Shown in pieces: positions 23,445-34,480 of a stretch of 64,000 nt of DNA (position 1 is its first letter; each line of letters starts with the position of its first letter). The stretch spans positions 13,487,371 to 13,551,370 of the forward strand of contig OW121743.1 of assembly GCA_933228675.1 (NCBI GenBank). Direction: 5' to 3'. Under the pieces are notes generated by a model. The model searched no databases. It was not told the DNA's origin and worked only from the letters and a program-made list of their open reading frames with translations. The position numbers were made by a program, and so were the translations under genes. This stretch comes from Stomorhina lunata (lineage: Eukaryota > Arthropoda > Insecta > Diptera > Rhiniidae).

Positions 23445-23660
23445 TTAACATTTTAATTCTTTGGCCTTATCGTGGGCACCTTCTGTCAGCATTTTTTTAA
23501 GATCCTCTTTCTCGCGTTCCGGCTTGACCACTGTGTAATAATTATAGGCTCTTATGCCCAGCAGAAAGGTTCCATACAGTGTGACACCCAAACATGTATA
23601 GACCGCTCCACGATGCAGTTTATCCAGCAGGGTGTTGGTGCTAATCTTTTTCTTTTGCAT
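23445..23660 (-). CDS. Small single-pass membrane protein, COX14-like (cytochrome c oxidase assembly)
   Basis: 71 residues when started at the Met at 23660 (MQKKKISTNTLLDKLHRG). An upstream in-frame Met at 23738 would add 26 residues of basic, uncharacteristic sequence, so I prefer the internal start. Residues about 20-43 form one hydrophobic segment (VYTCLGVTLYGTFLLGIRAY), followed by YNYYTVVKPEREKE and a charged tail. The order YG-x3-L-x-x-R-x-Y-x-Y then a charged tail fits COX14 (C12orf62), a short inner-membrane factor that chaperones newly made COX1 in mitochondria. The match is by eye and the family is too short for certainty. The gene is divergent from eIF3f1 and convergent with the large gene to its left. 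Confidence 0.65.
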   Translation of the reverse strand: MQKKKISTNTLLDKLHRGAVYTCLGVTLYGTFLLGIRAYNYYTVVKPEREKEDLKKMLTEGAHDKAKELKC

Positions 23661-23739
23661 TTTGTGTTTTTCCTGGAATTTTTTGTTAAAATTCACAGTA
23701 TTTTGTTTTATAACCTTTCTTTGGTTCCTGTTTTCCAAA

Positions 23740-25395
23740 GAAAATAACAGCTGTTTGTCATTTTCTTATTATTTGAAAATCCACTGTGGATTGATATCAA
23801 CAAATACAAAGAAGTGAAATATGTTGCCAGATGTGAAAATTTTTTACCACTATCAGTTTATGGCTTTAATTTTTTTTTAACAATATTTATATTTCAAAAC
23901 CACAATGATAGCATAAATATTAATTATATTTCAAAATTATTCAAATTAATAATATACAATTTTGCATTAAATGCATTATTTTTCATTTTTAATAAAAAAA
24001 TTTAGTCACATGCAAAATTGATATAGTTTAAGGAAAAAATAGCATAGCATAATAATACTAGCTAACAAAATTCCAAGTTTTTTTTAAATGTGCGAAAAAA
24101 GCGTTACATAATATGTGAACAGCCCCTAAGCAACAAATTAATATTTTTTTTATTATAAAACAATCAAACCGACGAATATATACATCATCATTCATCTTTC
24201 AAATATTTTGTAATAAATTATTGTTAGATTATTTCAAATTGTACTTGTTACAAATACTTTAACAATAGCTATGAGAAAAAGCCGTAGCGTAGCTTTTTAA
24301 CATGGCTATTGTGGATTGTGCTGTCAAGTGGCCGTTCTATAGATAACGTTGGGCGTGTTGTCAAGTTATGATCTAATATTATGAAGTATGAAATTTGAAA
24401 AAGCAGTTGGTTTTATCATTCAATTATAAGGCACATATTATTATTGGCATACACACTATGTTTTGACTTGTACTCCTGTCAAAAATATTTACAAATATAG
24501 ATCCGTATCAACGTCTTCTTTTCTATTCTATGGATGCTAAAGAATGAGATTTTTCTCTTGGTTTTTTCATTGACCTATTTTGTTTCCACTTGATTCTGGT
24601 CCTATTTTGTAGAGGGCATTAGCCAATTAATTTCGAAATTAACCAAGATTTTTTACTGTTTAATGGAGACATAACTTACAGTAGAGTTATTCTTCATAAG
24701 TTGACAAAAATTGTTTATTGCGTGGTTCAAAATTTGATAAAATAAGCGAAGTTACCGCTTTAGGCTTTTGACCCCTACTAGTTTCATTTACAATTGAGAA
24801 GTATCTAACTTGGCTTTAACTTCATCTAATGTTCCTGGAACGTAAGTTATTTTGAGGTATCAATATAAATAATATTTTATTTTTAAAATAGGGCTTCAAG
24901 CTAATTTATGAAATTTTTAGCCAAGTTCGAGGTCAGCTGTGTTAAACTTTCAAAATTTTCTTTAGTAATGGCGTAAAATTAATTATCCGAAACTTTACCT
25001 TCTTTTAAATCATATAGAAATTTTCGATGTCTACAGGCTTTAGTATATAACAAAAATGTAAATAAAAAAATAATGTTTACACTTGTTGAATTTGATACCG
25101 CATATGTAAAATTTACATATACATATAAGCCTTGTAGGGTAAAAATTGTCACAGAAAATTGTCACTTAATAACAGTAAATCAGTTCTTGGGATAAAAATC
25201 TATATATTGCAATTGTTTTCACATCTGGCATCACTTCATTCATCTGGCATCATTCTCTCCATAAAATTGTTTCATTCCTCTTAGTTCCCCCTTTTTGACA
25301 CATCTCTCTTTAGTTCTTCTTCTTGCTGTTATTAATTTCTCTGTGATTTTTCTTTCTTTTGCAAGTTTGCCTAGAAATTTTTGCAACGCCACGCA
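23740..25395. other. Intergenic DNA between the COX14-like gene and eIF3f1
   Basis: AT-rich, no gene recognised. It contains a MITE end (24085-24127). The last 150 bp (25250-25395) are pyrimidine-rich (CTCTCTTTAGTTCTTCTTC), as in the 5' leaders of translation-machinery genes, and probably hold the eIF3f1 promoter and leader. Confidence 0.45.
24085..24127. mobile_element. Truncated right end of the GGGGCTGTTCACA MITE
   Basis: AGCGTTACATAATATGTGAA followed by CAGCCCC repeats the right terminus of the full element at 11888-12046. The left part is missing. Confidence 0.7.
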
Positions 25396-26380
25396 ATGTC
25401 AGGACTTAATTTGACCGTAAAAGTGCATCCCGTGGTGCTATTCCAAGTAGTGGATGCATACGAAAGACGTAATGCCGATTCTCATCGTGTTATTGGTACA
25501 TTATTGGGTAAGAAAACATCAATTTTCCTATAAAGAATGTCCCAAATAAAAACACGCTTCTTTTTGTTTTTGTACAGGCTCCGTCGACAAGGGTGTTGTA
25601 GAGGTAACCAATTGCTTTTGTGTACCACATAAAGAACACGATGACCAAGTAGAAGCTGAATTAAGTTATGCCTTAGATTTGTATGATTTAAATCGTAAAG
25701 TCAATAACAATGAAAATGTTGTGGGTAAGTTGTGGCAATTTGCTTGTAAACATAACCTCAATTTTTATGGTGATTAATTTTATTTTATCCCAACAGGTTG
25801 GTGGGCTACTGGCAATGAAGTGACCAATCACAGTTCCGTCATCCATGAATACTATGCCCGTGAATGTAACAACCCTGTGCACTTGACTGTTGATACCTCT
25901 TTGCAGGGTGGTCGTATGGGTTTGAAGGCATACGTTTGCATTCCCTTGGGTGTTCCCGGAGGCAAAACTGGCTGCATGTTCACCCCCATACCCGTAGAAA
26001 TGACTTGCTATGAACCCGAAACTGTTGGTATTAAACTTTTACAAAAGACTATTGGTGTCTCAGCGCCCGAACGTCCCAAAACTGTTTCGCCCATGTTGGA
26101 TTTGGCTCAAATATCCGAGGCTTCCACCAAATTGCAGTCACTTTTGGATTTGATTCTCAAATACGTTGAAGATGTTATTGCTCGCAAACAATCTCCAGAT
26201 AATGCTGTTGGTCGCCAACTCTTGGATCTTATCCACTCTGTTCCCCATATGTCCCACGAACAATTCACCCAAATGTTTAATGCCAACGTACGCGACTTGT
26301 TGATGGTCATCACTTTGTCTAACTTGATTAAGACGCAATTACAATTGAATGAGAAATTAACTTATTTGCCTACAAATTAA
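25396..26380 (+). CDS. eIF3f1: Eukaryotic translation initiation factor 3 subunit F
   Basis: Component of the eIF3 complex that brings the 43S pre-initiation complex to mRNA in the cytoplasm. Exons are 25396-25507, 25578-25724 and 25797-26380, joined across two introns of about 70 bp with GT-AG ends; frame is kept through split Gly codons. The product is 280 residues, the length I recall for the Drosophila protein. The start [20 protein letters not shown] leads into the MPN domain (about residues 8-140), with [22 protein letters not shown] and the [14 protein letters not shown] segment. The C-terminal helical part carries the typical [20 protein letters not shown] and [16 protein letters not shown] ends. 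Metal-binding JAMM residues are incomplete, as expected for this non-catalytic MPN subunit. AATAAA lies at about 26569. Confidence 0.97.
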
Positions 26381-26705
26381 GTTTTAAGACGAATTGTTTA
26401 GCATTTTTTCATAATTTAATTGTAAATTCCTTTTTGTAAGTCGAAAAACAAAAACCCCCCCAAAAAAGAAGTTTTAAGCAGAAGGACGAGGAGGTGAAGC
26501 TGTGTAGAAGTAGAGGTGTTTTTTAAAGTATTTGTAAAAGATTAAGAAATTGATATAATGTTTTTTAATAAAAATCGAAGTTTATCAAACTTTGAACCAC
26601 TTCACCGAAAGATCACATTAAATGTTTCTAATTTGATGAACATCAAGAAGGATTTTTAAAGGAAAATGACTAAAATTATTTAAAAAGGATTGGAGAATGT
26701 TTGTA

Positions 26706-27500
26706 ATCATATTGTAAAAGTTTTCGGTGTAATAAGTTTTTTATGGAAAAGTTTTCGTGGAATAAGTTTTCTATAGAAAAGTTGCCATTGAAAGAAGTTT
26801 TTAATAGAAAAGTTGTCTTGGAAAAAGTTTGCATCACAACGACATGATGTTTTCTATTTAAAAATTGTCATTCGGTGAAGTTTTCTATATAAATGTTGTC
26901 GGCTTGGAGAAGTTTTATATAAAAAAGTCGATTGGGAGAAGTTTTCTATAGAAAGGTTGTCTGTTGGAAGAAGTTTTCTATAGAAAAGTTGTCGTCTGGA
27001 AGAAGCTTTCTATAGAAAAGTCGGTTGGGAGTTTTCTATAGAAACGTTGTTGGTTCGGAGAAGTTTTCTATAGAAAAGTTGTCGGTTGGGAGAAATTTTC
27101 TATAAAAAAGATTTTTAAAGAAAAGTTGTCGTTTAGGAGAAGTTTTCTATAGAAAAGTTGTGGTCTGGGAGAAGTTTTCTATAGAAAAGTTGTTGGTTGG
27201 AAGAAGTTTTCTATAGAAAGTTTGTCGGTTAGGAGAAGTGTTCTGCAGAAAAGTTTTCGTTGGGAGAAGTTTTCTTTAGAAAAGTCGGTTGGGAGTAGTT
27301 TTCTATGGAAAAATGGTCGATTGGGAGAAGTTTTGTATAGAAAAAATTTCGGTTGGGAGAAGTTTTCTATAGAAAATTTGTCGATAGGGAGAAGTTTTCT
27401 GTAGAAAATTTGTCGGTTGGGAGAAGTTTTCTATATAAAATTTGTCGGTTGGGAGAAGTTTTCTATAGAAAATTTGTCGGTTGGAAAAAGTTTTCTGTAT
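26706..27500 (+). repeat. Palindromic minisatellite, left array (divergent copies)
   Basis: About 20-25 imperfect units of 29-33 bp centred on GTTTTCTATAGAAAAGTTGT followed by a C-GGTTGGGAGAA-type spacer. Most units contain TTTTCTATAGAAAA, a perfect 14-bp palindrome. This is the same family as the homogeneous array at 29099-31115; the two flank the first Gly/Tyr/His peptide gene. A short open frame at 27222-27404 is only a by-product of the period. Confidence 0.9.
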
Positions 27501-28047
27501 AATTGTTTCAAATTTCGATATATAGATTTAAGGTTAAGTTGAAAAAAATCATATAATTGAAATTAAAAAAAACCATGACTGTCAATGAACTCTGCAAAAG
27601 TTTTATATAATTTCTATATAAATTTTTGTTGTTAAAAATAATTTTTTCAAAATTCGATTTTTAGGATTTTAGGTTAGATTGAAAAAATCTTTTAATAATT
27701 AAAATTTCAAACAAATAAGAACTGTCAGTTGTTTCTAATGTTTTGCGAAATGGTTTCCATTAAAAAATTTGTTAATAAAACAATTATTGCAAAAATTAAA
27801 TTTTAGGTTAGGTTGATTTTTTTATAATTAAAACACTTTATAATTCTTTTAAATTTAATTAATTTCTTTGTTTTTTTTTATTTATTTACAAAATTCTCTG
27901 TTACACACACACAAAAACTAACTGACCTCTCTGCTGAATGACGGATGCTGGTGGTGATAATACCAAAATTTTATCTTTTTTTTTTTTTTGGAAAATTAAA
28001 AACCAAATTTTGGTTTGCTTATGATTTTTCCGAGAGATCGTTCGTTC
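27501..28047. other. 3' flank of the first peptide gene
   Basis: AT-rich, with two degenerate copies of a short motif (ATTTTAGGTTAGATTGAAAA-like at about 27525, 27665 and 27803). On the minus strand the AATAAATAAAA-type signal near 27875 could serve the peptide gene. No other gene. Confidence 0.4.
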
Positions 28048-28552
28048 TTAATGATAGAAACCATGTCCATGATAAGGATAATAGCCATGACCATGACCAA
28101 TAACGGGAGCAAATGCATAGGAAGGATAACCATGATAGCCATGTCCATAGCCATGACCATAGCCGAAGCCGTGTCCATGTCCTCCATAATAGCCACCATA
28201 ACCACCATGACCATAACCAAAACCATAAATGCCACGCTTCTCTGGCGATTTGGCTGCCACAGAGGATTCAACACCAGCGGCGCTCTCCTCTAGTTCGGCA
28301 GCAGCGACATAGGAAGCAGCCAAGGCAAAGATAAGGAAAATGCAGAAAACGTTCTAAAGGATGAGAATTAAAAAATTTGTTTTTGTAGAAAAATTTTATA
28401 TTTTTTAAGTTTTTTTCTTATTAAAACATTTTTCAAAAAATATCCGTTATATTTTAAATCCTTTTTAAAATTTAAAAATTGAAAATTATTTGTCTTGCTT
28501 TCAAAAATAAGGATAATGTTCTTTTCTTAGAATCACTTACAAAATATTTCAT
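28048..28552 (-). CDS. Secreted Gly/Tyr/His-rich peptide precursor 1
   Basis: Not a named gene to me. Exon 1 (28552-28541) encodes MKYF; exon 2 (28353-28048) follows a 187-bp GT-AG intron, giving 105 residues. Residues 1-23 are a clear signal peptide (FCIFLIFALAASYVAA). An acidic/Ala pro-region (ELEESAAGVESS) ends in SPEKR, a KR site where a furin-like convertase could cut. The presumed mature 61-residue part starts GIYGFGYGHGGYGGY and continues with GHG and GYG repeats to a GHGFYH end. It contains no Cys. A signal peptide before the second codon block, a tiny first exon and Gly/Tyr/His repeats recall insect cuticle-associated or neuropeptide-like/antimicrobial Gly-rich peptides; which of these it is cannot be decided here. 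The paralogue is at 39904-40267. Confidence 0.88.
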
Positions 28553-28656
28553 TTTTATTGTTTTTAATAATTTGTTTTTTTTAATTTTATTAAGATCACG
28601 ATCTTATTTGTTTGAATACTTAATTGTTTTTGATATTTAATTCAATTCAAACTGCA

Positions 28657-28665
28657 TTATTTATA
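28657..28665 (-). promoter_or_regulatory. TATA box of peptide gene 1
   Basis: Minus strand reads AAAGTATAAATAATGCAGTT 113 bp before the start codon. The paralogue at 39.9 kb has AAGTATAAATAATTCAGT at about the same distance, so the block is conserved between the two copies. Confidence 0.7.
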
Positions 28666-28669
28666 CTTT

Positions 28670-29098
28670 AAAAAAATTAAACTACTCTAGGGTGCAGCTG
28701 CAGCAGAGAGTAGCTGCAACATATAGCATTGTTAGTAACTAGAAACATATTTTAAAAATATGCAACAACTTTAAGTTAGAGTCTATCTATCATCATTCGC
28801 AATATCGTCAACCAAAAGAAAAAAAACGAAAATCAAAAATCATTGTTTTAAATAAATGGAAGCCATAGAGAAAACAGAATTTAAGCTAAGGGCGATGGGA
28901 ATGTTTGAAAGAAAAATCCAGAAATATTTCTTAAATATAAATAATCTCTATAAAACAAAAGTCTTAAGAAACAAACTTCAACAGAGAATAATTTTTCGCT
29001 AAAATGAGGACAAAAACAAAAGACTTAAGACACAAACCTGGAAAGAAGAGACCAATTCAACGAAAATTTATTTCGGAAATTTCAGTTTTTAGAGATAA
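28670..29098. other. Upstream flank of peptide gene 1 with ACTTAAG boundary motif
   Basis: Includes a CAG/CTG-rich patch (GGTGCAGCTGCAGCAGAGAG at about 28691-28710) and two copies of ACAAAAGACTTAAG-like sequence (28957 and 29014) just before the minisatellite. No coding signal. Confidence 0.5.
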
Positions 29099-31115
29099 GT
29101 CGGTTGGGAAAAGTTTTCTATAGAAAAGTTGTCTGTGGGACAAGTTTTCTATAGAAAAGTTGTCTGTGGGACAAGTTTTCTATAGAAAAGTTGTCTGTGG
29201 GACAAGTTTTCTATAGAAAAGTTGTCTGTGGGACAAGTTTTCTATAGAAAAGTTGTCTGTGGGACAAGTTTTCTATAGAAAAGTTGTCTGTGGGACAAGT
29301 TTTCTATAGAAAAGTTGTCTGTGGGACAAGTTTTCTATAGAAAAGTTGTCTGTGGGACAAGTTTTCTATAGAAAAGTTGTCTGTGGGACAAGTTTTCTAT
29401 AGAAAAGTTGTCTGTGGGACAAGTTTTCTATAGAAAAGTTGTCTGTGGGACAAGTTTTCTATAGAAAAGTTGTCTGTGGGACAAGTTTTCTATAGAAAAG
29501 TTGTCTGTGGGACAAGTTTTCTATAGAAAAGTTGTCTGTGGGACAAGTTTTCTATAGAAAAGTTGTCTGTGGGACAAGTTTTCTATAGAAAAGTTGTCTG
29601 TGGGACAAGTTTTCTACAGAAAAGTTGTCTGTGGGACAAGTTTTCAATAGAAAATTTGTCTGTGGGCAAGTTTTCTATAGAAAAGTTGTCTGTGGGACAA
29701 GTTTTCTATAGAAAAGTTGTCTGTGGGAGAAGTTTTCTATAGAAAAGTTGTCTGTGGGACAAGTTTTCTATAGAAAAGTTGTCTGTGGGACAAGTTTTCT
29801 ATAGAAAAGTTGTCTGTGGGCAAGTTTTCTATAGAAAAGTTGTCTGTGGGACAAGTTTTCTATAGAAAATTTGTCTGTGGGACAAGTTTTCTATAGAAAA
29901 GTTGTCTGTGGGACAAGTTTTCTATAGAAAAGTTGTCTGTGGGACAAGTTTTCAATAGAAAAGTTGTCTGTGGGACAAGTTTTCTATAGAAAAGATGTCT
30001 GTGGGACAAGTTTTCTATAGAAAAGTTGTCTGTGGGACAAGTTTTCTATAGAAAAGTTGTCTGTGGGACAAGTTTTCAATAGAAAAGTTGTCTGTGTAAC
30101 AAGTTTTCTATAGAAAAGTTGTCTGTGTAACAAGTTTTCTATAGAAAAGTTGTCTGTGGGACAAGTTTTCTATAGAAAAGTTGTCTGTGGGACAAGTTTT
30201 CTATAGAAAAGTTGTCTGTGGGACAAGTTTTCTATAGAAAAGTTGTCTGTGGGACAAGTTTTCTATAGAAAAGTTGTCTGTGGGACAAGTTTTCTATAGA
30301 AAAGTTGTCTGTGGGACAAGTTTTCTATAGAAAAGTTGTCTGTGGGACAAGTTTTCTATAGAAAAGTTGTCTGTGGGACAAGTTTTCTATAGAAAAGTTG
30401 TCTGTGGGACAAGTTTTCTATAGAAAAGTTGTCTGTGGGACAAGTTTTCTATAGAAAAGTTGTCTGTGGGACAAGTTTTCTATAGAAAAGTTGTCTGTGG
30501 GACAAGTTTTCTATAGAAAAGTTGTCTGTGGGACAAGTTTTCTATAGAAAATTTGACTGTAGGACAAGTTTGTCTGTAGGACAAGTTTTCTATAGAAAAT
30601 TTGTCTGTAGGACAAGTTTTCTATAGAAAATTTGTCTGTAGGACAAGTTTTCTATAGAAAATTTGTCTGTAGGACAAGTTTTCTATAGAAAATTTGTCTG
30701 TAGGACAAGTTTTCTATAGAAAATTTGTCTGTAGGACAAGTTTTCTATAGAAAATTTGTCTGTAGGACAAGTTTTCTATAGAAAATTTGTCTGTAGGACA
30801 AGTTTTCTATAGAAAATTTGTCTGTAGGACAAGTTTTCTATAGAAAATTTGTCTGTAGGACAAGTTTTCTATAGAAAATTTGTCTGTAGGACAAGTTTTC
30901 TATAGAAAATTTGTCTGTAGGACAAGTTTTCTATAGAAAATTTGTCTGTAGGACAAGTTTTCTATAGAAAATTTGTCTGTAGCACAAGTTTTCTATAGAA
31001 AATTTGTCTGTAGGACAAGTTTTCTATTGAAAATTTGTCTGTAGAACAAGTTTTTTTTATAGAGAATTTGTCTGTGTGACAGGTTTTCTATATAAAATTT
31101 GTCTTTGGGAGAAGT
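29099..31115 (+). repeat. Palindromic 31-bp minisatellite, main array (about 65 units)
   Basis: Near-perfect 31-bp units: AAGTTTTCTATAGAAAAGTT followed by GTCTGTGGGAC. Each carries the 14-bp palindrome TTTTCTATAGAAAA. The span divided by 31 gives about 65 units. From about 30545 the units switch together to a variant with AAAATTTGTCTGTAGGAC. Scattered single changes include CAATAG for CTATAG, GTGTAAC for GTGGGAC and one-base deletions. Frames are closed by period-linked stops, so it is non-coding. Decayed relatives occur at 31760-31990. Confidence 0.97.
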
Positions 31116-33279
31116 TTTTGGTGCGATGAGTTGATTATAATTTTATGATGTTAAGTTTACTTTAGACAAACATAATTTGAGAGTTGCAGCTTTGTCGCCT
31201 AACGCCTTTATTGCCATTTGAAATGTATCTTTTTTTTAAGCATTTGCCTAATATGTACCAATCGAAGCGGCTTTTGATTTTGCAAACAAAATAAAATTGA
31301 AAGAAAAAACTGCATATTTAAAGATTCAATTACACTATGACTTAAAGTAATGCATACGTTTAAAACTAAATCATACATTAACATAAAGACATACTTACCT
31401 CCATATTTATAACTATAAATTTTAGAAAAAATGTATTTTTATGAGGTACTTTTATACAAACTTAAGAAAAACCTTCAATTGTTGAAGTCTAAAGAGCCAA
31501 AGTTTTGCCTTAACTCTATAATTTTCTTGTTCATTAGGTTTTAAAAACAATATCGGGGTATTTGACGCCCCTAATTTTGGGGCGGAAGTGTTATGATGGT
31601 ATAATATGGCAGTTATCTTTTTATTTATATAACTATAAAAGGGTCATGTTTGTATTTTACGCAATTTGTAAGGCTATAATTCATGACCTGGTTATTACAA
31701 AGTACGAAATGTCTGAAACTTATATTTTTTAAGATGACATTAGCAACATTTTTTCTTCATTTTGTTTATAGAAAAATTATTTTACGGATAACTTTTCTAT
31801 AGAAAATGTTTGACTTTGAAAACTTGTTTATATTAAACTTATTCCCTTGACAAGTTACTAATAGAAAACTTATCTCAAGGACAACTTTTCTATTGTTAAC
31901 TCTTTGCACTATCAAATTTTCTGTAGAAAAATGTGTCTTTGTCTTTTCTTTGAAAATTTCATTTTTCTGAAGAACTTTTCATAGACTATTCCTCCCACCT
32001 ACAAGTTTTTCAGGAAAATTCTTTCCACTGCTTTCAGAAATATCTTCACATTGTCATTACAAATTAACACAAGATTGACAAGGCGTTAAACCAACTATCA
32101 TAGGGTTATGCTTAACTAGCTTTAGTTGCTTTGAATTATTTCCTAATAGCAACTAAATATCAAAAAATCTGAGTTAATAATATTTTTTCCCCTCTAGATA
32201 TCTATTCCACTGTATTACTACATGTTTTTTCTGCTAAATAATAATACCATAATTTTTATGTAATTCTTAACACATATAAACATGATTTAAAAGTCTGGTT
32301 AACACCGATCTAACATATGGAAAAATATTAAATGACAAATATTTTTTAAATTGCACAAATATGAATTGAATTTACTCATATTAAGATCAAATTTCTATAA
32401 GTAAATATAATATAAGATTTGACTAACTCGAAGATGACAGACAGTCTATTAATTTGATAAAGTGGGTATACAAACAATAAACAGTAAAATTTAACAAAAA
32501 AAAAGTTAAAATTTTCTTGAGATTTATAAACCGAGAGGGGCGTATGAATAATATTAATTATTGTAAAATTTTAAATTTCTTAATGCCAAGCCCCTATTTA
32601 TTGACTATATGTTAATATTAAAAAATCACTTTTAATGTTTTGTTAATTTTTATTTCAAAATAAACTCTAATTGTTTAATTAATTTATGTTAAATTTATGA
32701 TTGAATAAAAACAGAACATCTGCTTTTATTTTAAACTCAAAAAAAATTTAAATAAATAAAATCACGACTTTTTGTTACTAAGAATATGAGTTAAATGTTA
32801 AAATTGTTATGCTATGCAAAGAAAACAGTGGTTTTTTGTTACTAAATTAAAATACAATTGATCAATATTTACAAAAAAAATTAAATTTAAAATTCAAAAT
32901 AGAAATTAAAAAAATTAAGCTTAAGTTTTGCTTTAAACGAGAAACCTTTTTATATTGTTGGGTATTAAAAAACAAAAGACTTAAGACAAGAACTTTATTA
33001 CCCATTTTCAAATGTAAACAAAAACAAAGGACAAACATATGTTAAGAGAATGAGAGATAGAATGTAATGTTTGTTTACAAATTAAAGACTTAAGAAAATA
33101 ACTTGAAATTTTACTACTTATTTTCAAATGTAAACAAAAAACAAAGACTAAGGACAAAAATATGATAAGAGATTGAGAGAGAATGATAATGTTTGTTTAC
33201 ATATTAAAGACTTAAGAGACAAACTTTACATTTTACTACGTAATTTCAAATTTAAACAAAAATATAGGATTAGGATATG
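31116..33279. other. Intergenic AT-rich DNA with decayed minisatellite copies and a 115-bp tandem repeat
   Basis: At 31760-31990 single palindrome-like units in decay (TTTTCTATAGAAAATGTTTG, ACTTTTCTATTG). At about 32968-33270 two and a half copies of a roughly 115-bp unit with AAAGACTTAAG, TTTCAAATGTAAACAAAAA and AATGTTTGTTTACA. No gene seen. Confidence 0.55.
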
Positions 33280-34480
33280 ATAAAAATTTCTTATAAAAAA
33301 ATAAGAAAAATTTTATAAAAAAATAAGAAAAATTTTGAAAATTTTTCTATAAAAAATGAAAAATTTTTGAAAAATTTCCTATAAAAATAGGGAATTTTTG
33401 AAAAATTTCCAATAGAAAAATAGGAAATTTTTGAAAAATTTCAAATAGAAAATTTTTGAAAATTTTCCTAGAAAAAAATTAAAAAAAATTGTAAATTTCC
33501 TATAAAAAAATAGAAAATTTTTAACAAATTTCCTTATAAAAAAAGAAAATTTTTAATAAATTTCCTATAAAAAAAAGAAAATTTTTCAAAAATTTCATAT
33601 ATAAAAATAGGAAATTTTTCAAAAATTTCCTATATAAAAATAGGAAATTTTTCAGAAATTTCCAATATAAAAATAGGAAATCTTTAAAAAATTTCCTATA
33701 TAAAAATAGAAAATTTTTTAAAAATTTCCTATAAAAAAATTTAAAAAAATTGTAAATTTCCTATAAAAAAATAGAAAATTTTTAACAAATTTCCTTAAAA
33801 AAAAGAAAATTTTTAATAAATTTCCTATAAAAAATAGGAAATTTTTCAAAAATTTCCTATATAAAAATAGGAAATTTTTTAAAAATTTCCTATATAAAAA
33901 TAGGAAATTTTTCAAAAATTTCCTATATAAAAATAGGATATTTTTCAAAAATTTCCTATATAAAAATAGGATATTTTTCAAAAATTTCCTATATAAGAAT
34001 AGGAAATTTTTCGAATATTTCCTATATAAAAATAGGAAATTTTTCAAAAATTTCCTATATAAAAATAGAAAATTTTTTAAAAATTTCCTGTAAAAATAGA
34101 ACATTTTTTTTAAATTTCCTATAAAAATTTAGAAAATTTTTGAAAAGTTTTCTATAAAAAAAAATAAAAAAAATTAAAAAAATTTCCTATAAAAGAATAA
34201 AAAAAAACTAAAAATTTCCTATAAAAAAAATAGAAAAATTTTGAAAAATTTCCTTTAAAAAACTAGAAAATTTTTGACAAATTTTCTGTAAAAAAACAAA
34301 ATTTTTGAAAAGTTTCATACAAAAAAAATCCCTTCAAAAAAGTAAACAATTTTTTGAAAAATTTCTTATAAAAAACAGAAAATTTTTGAAAAGTTTTGTA
34401 TAAAAAAAATAAGAAAATGTTGAAAAATTTCCTTTAAAAAAATAATTTTTTATAAAAAAGAAAAAAAAAGTCTATAATCT
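33280..34480 (+). repeat. AAATTTTTGAAAAATTTCC minisatellite, first array
   Basis: Roughly 30-34-bp units of AAAATTTTTNAAAAATTTCC plus TATATAAAAATAGG. The middle part (33590-34090) has a 33-bp period, so one reverse frame stays open and yields a false protein with FLYRKFLKN repeats. Units are more divergent than in the second array. Confidence 0.9.

Noticed and set aside
33718..34104. 128-codon reverse frame with FLYRKFLKN repeats
   Set aside because: It exists only because the minisatellite has a 33-bp period here; no start context, no splice signals, closed where the period changes.
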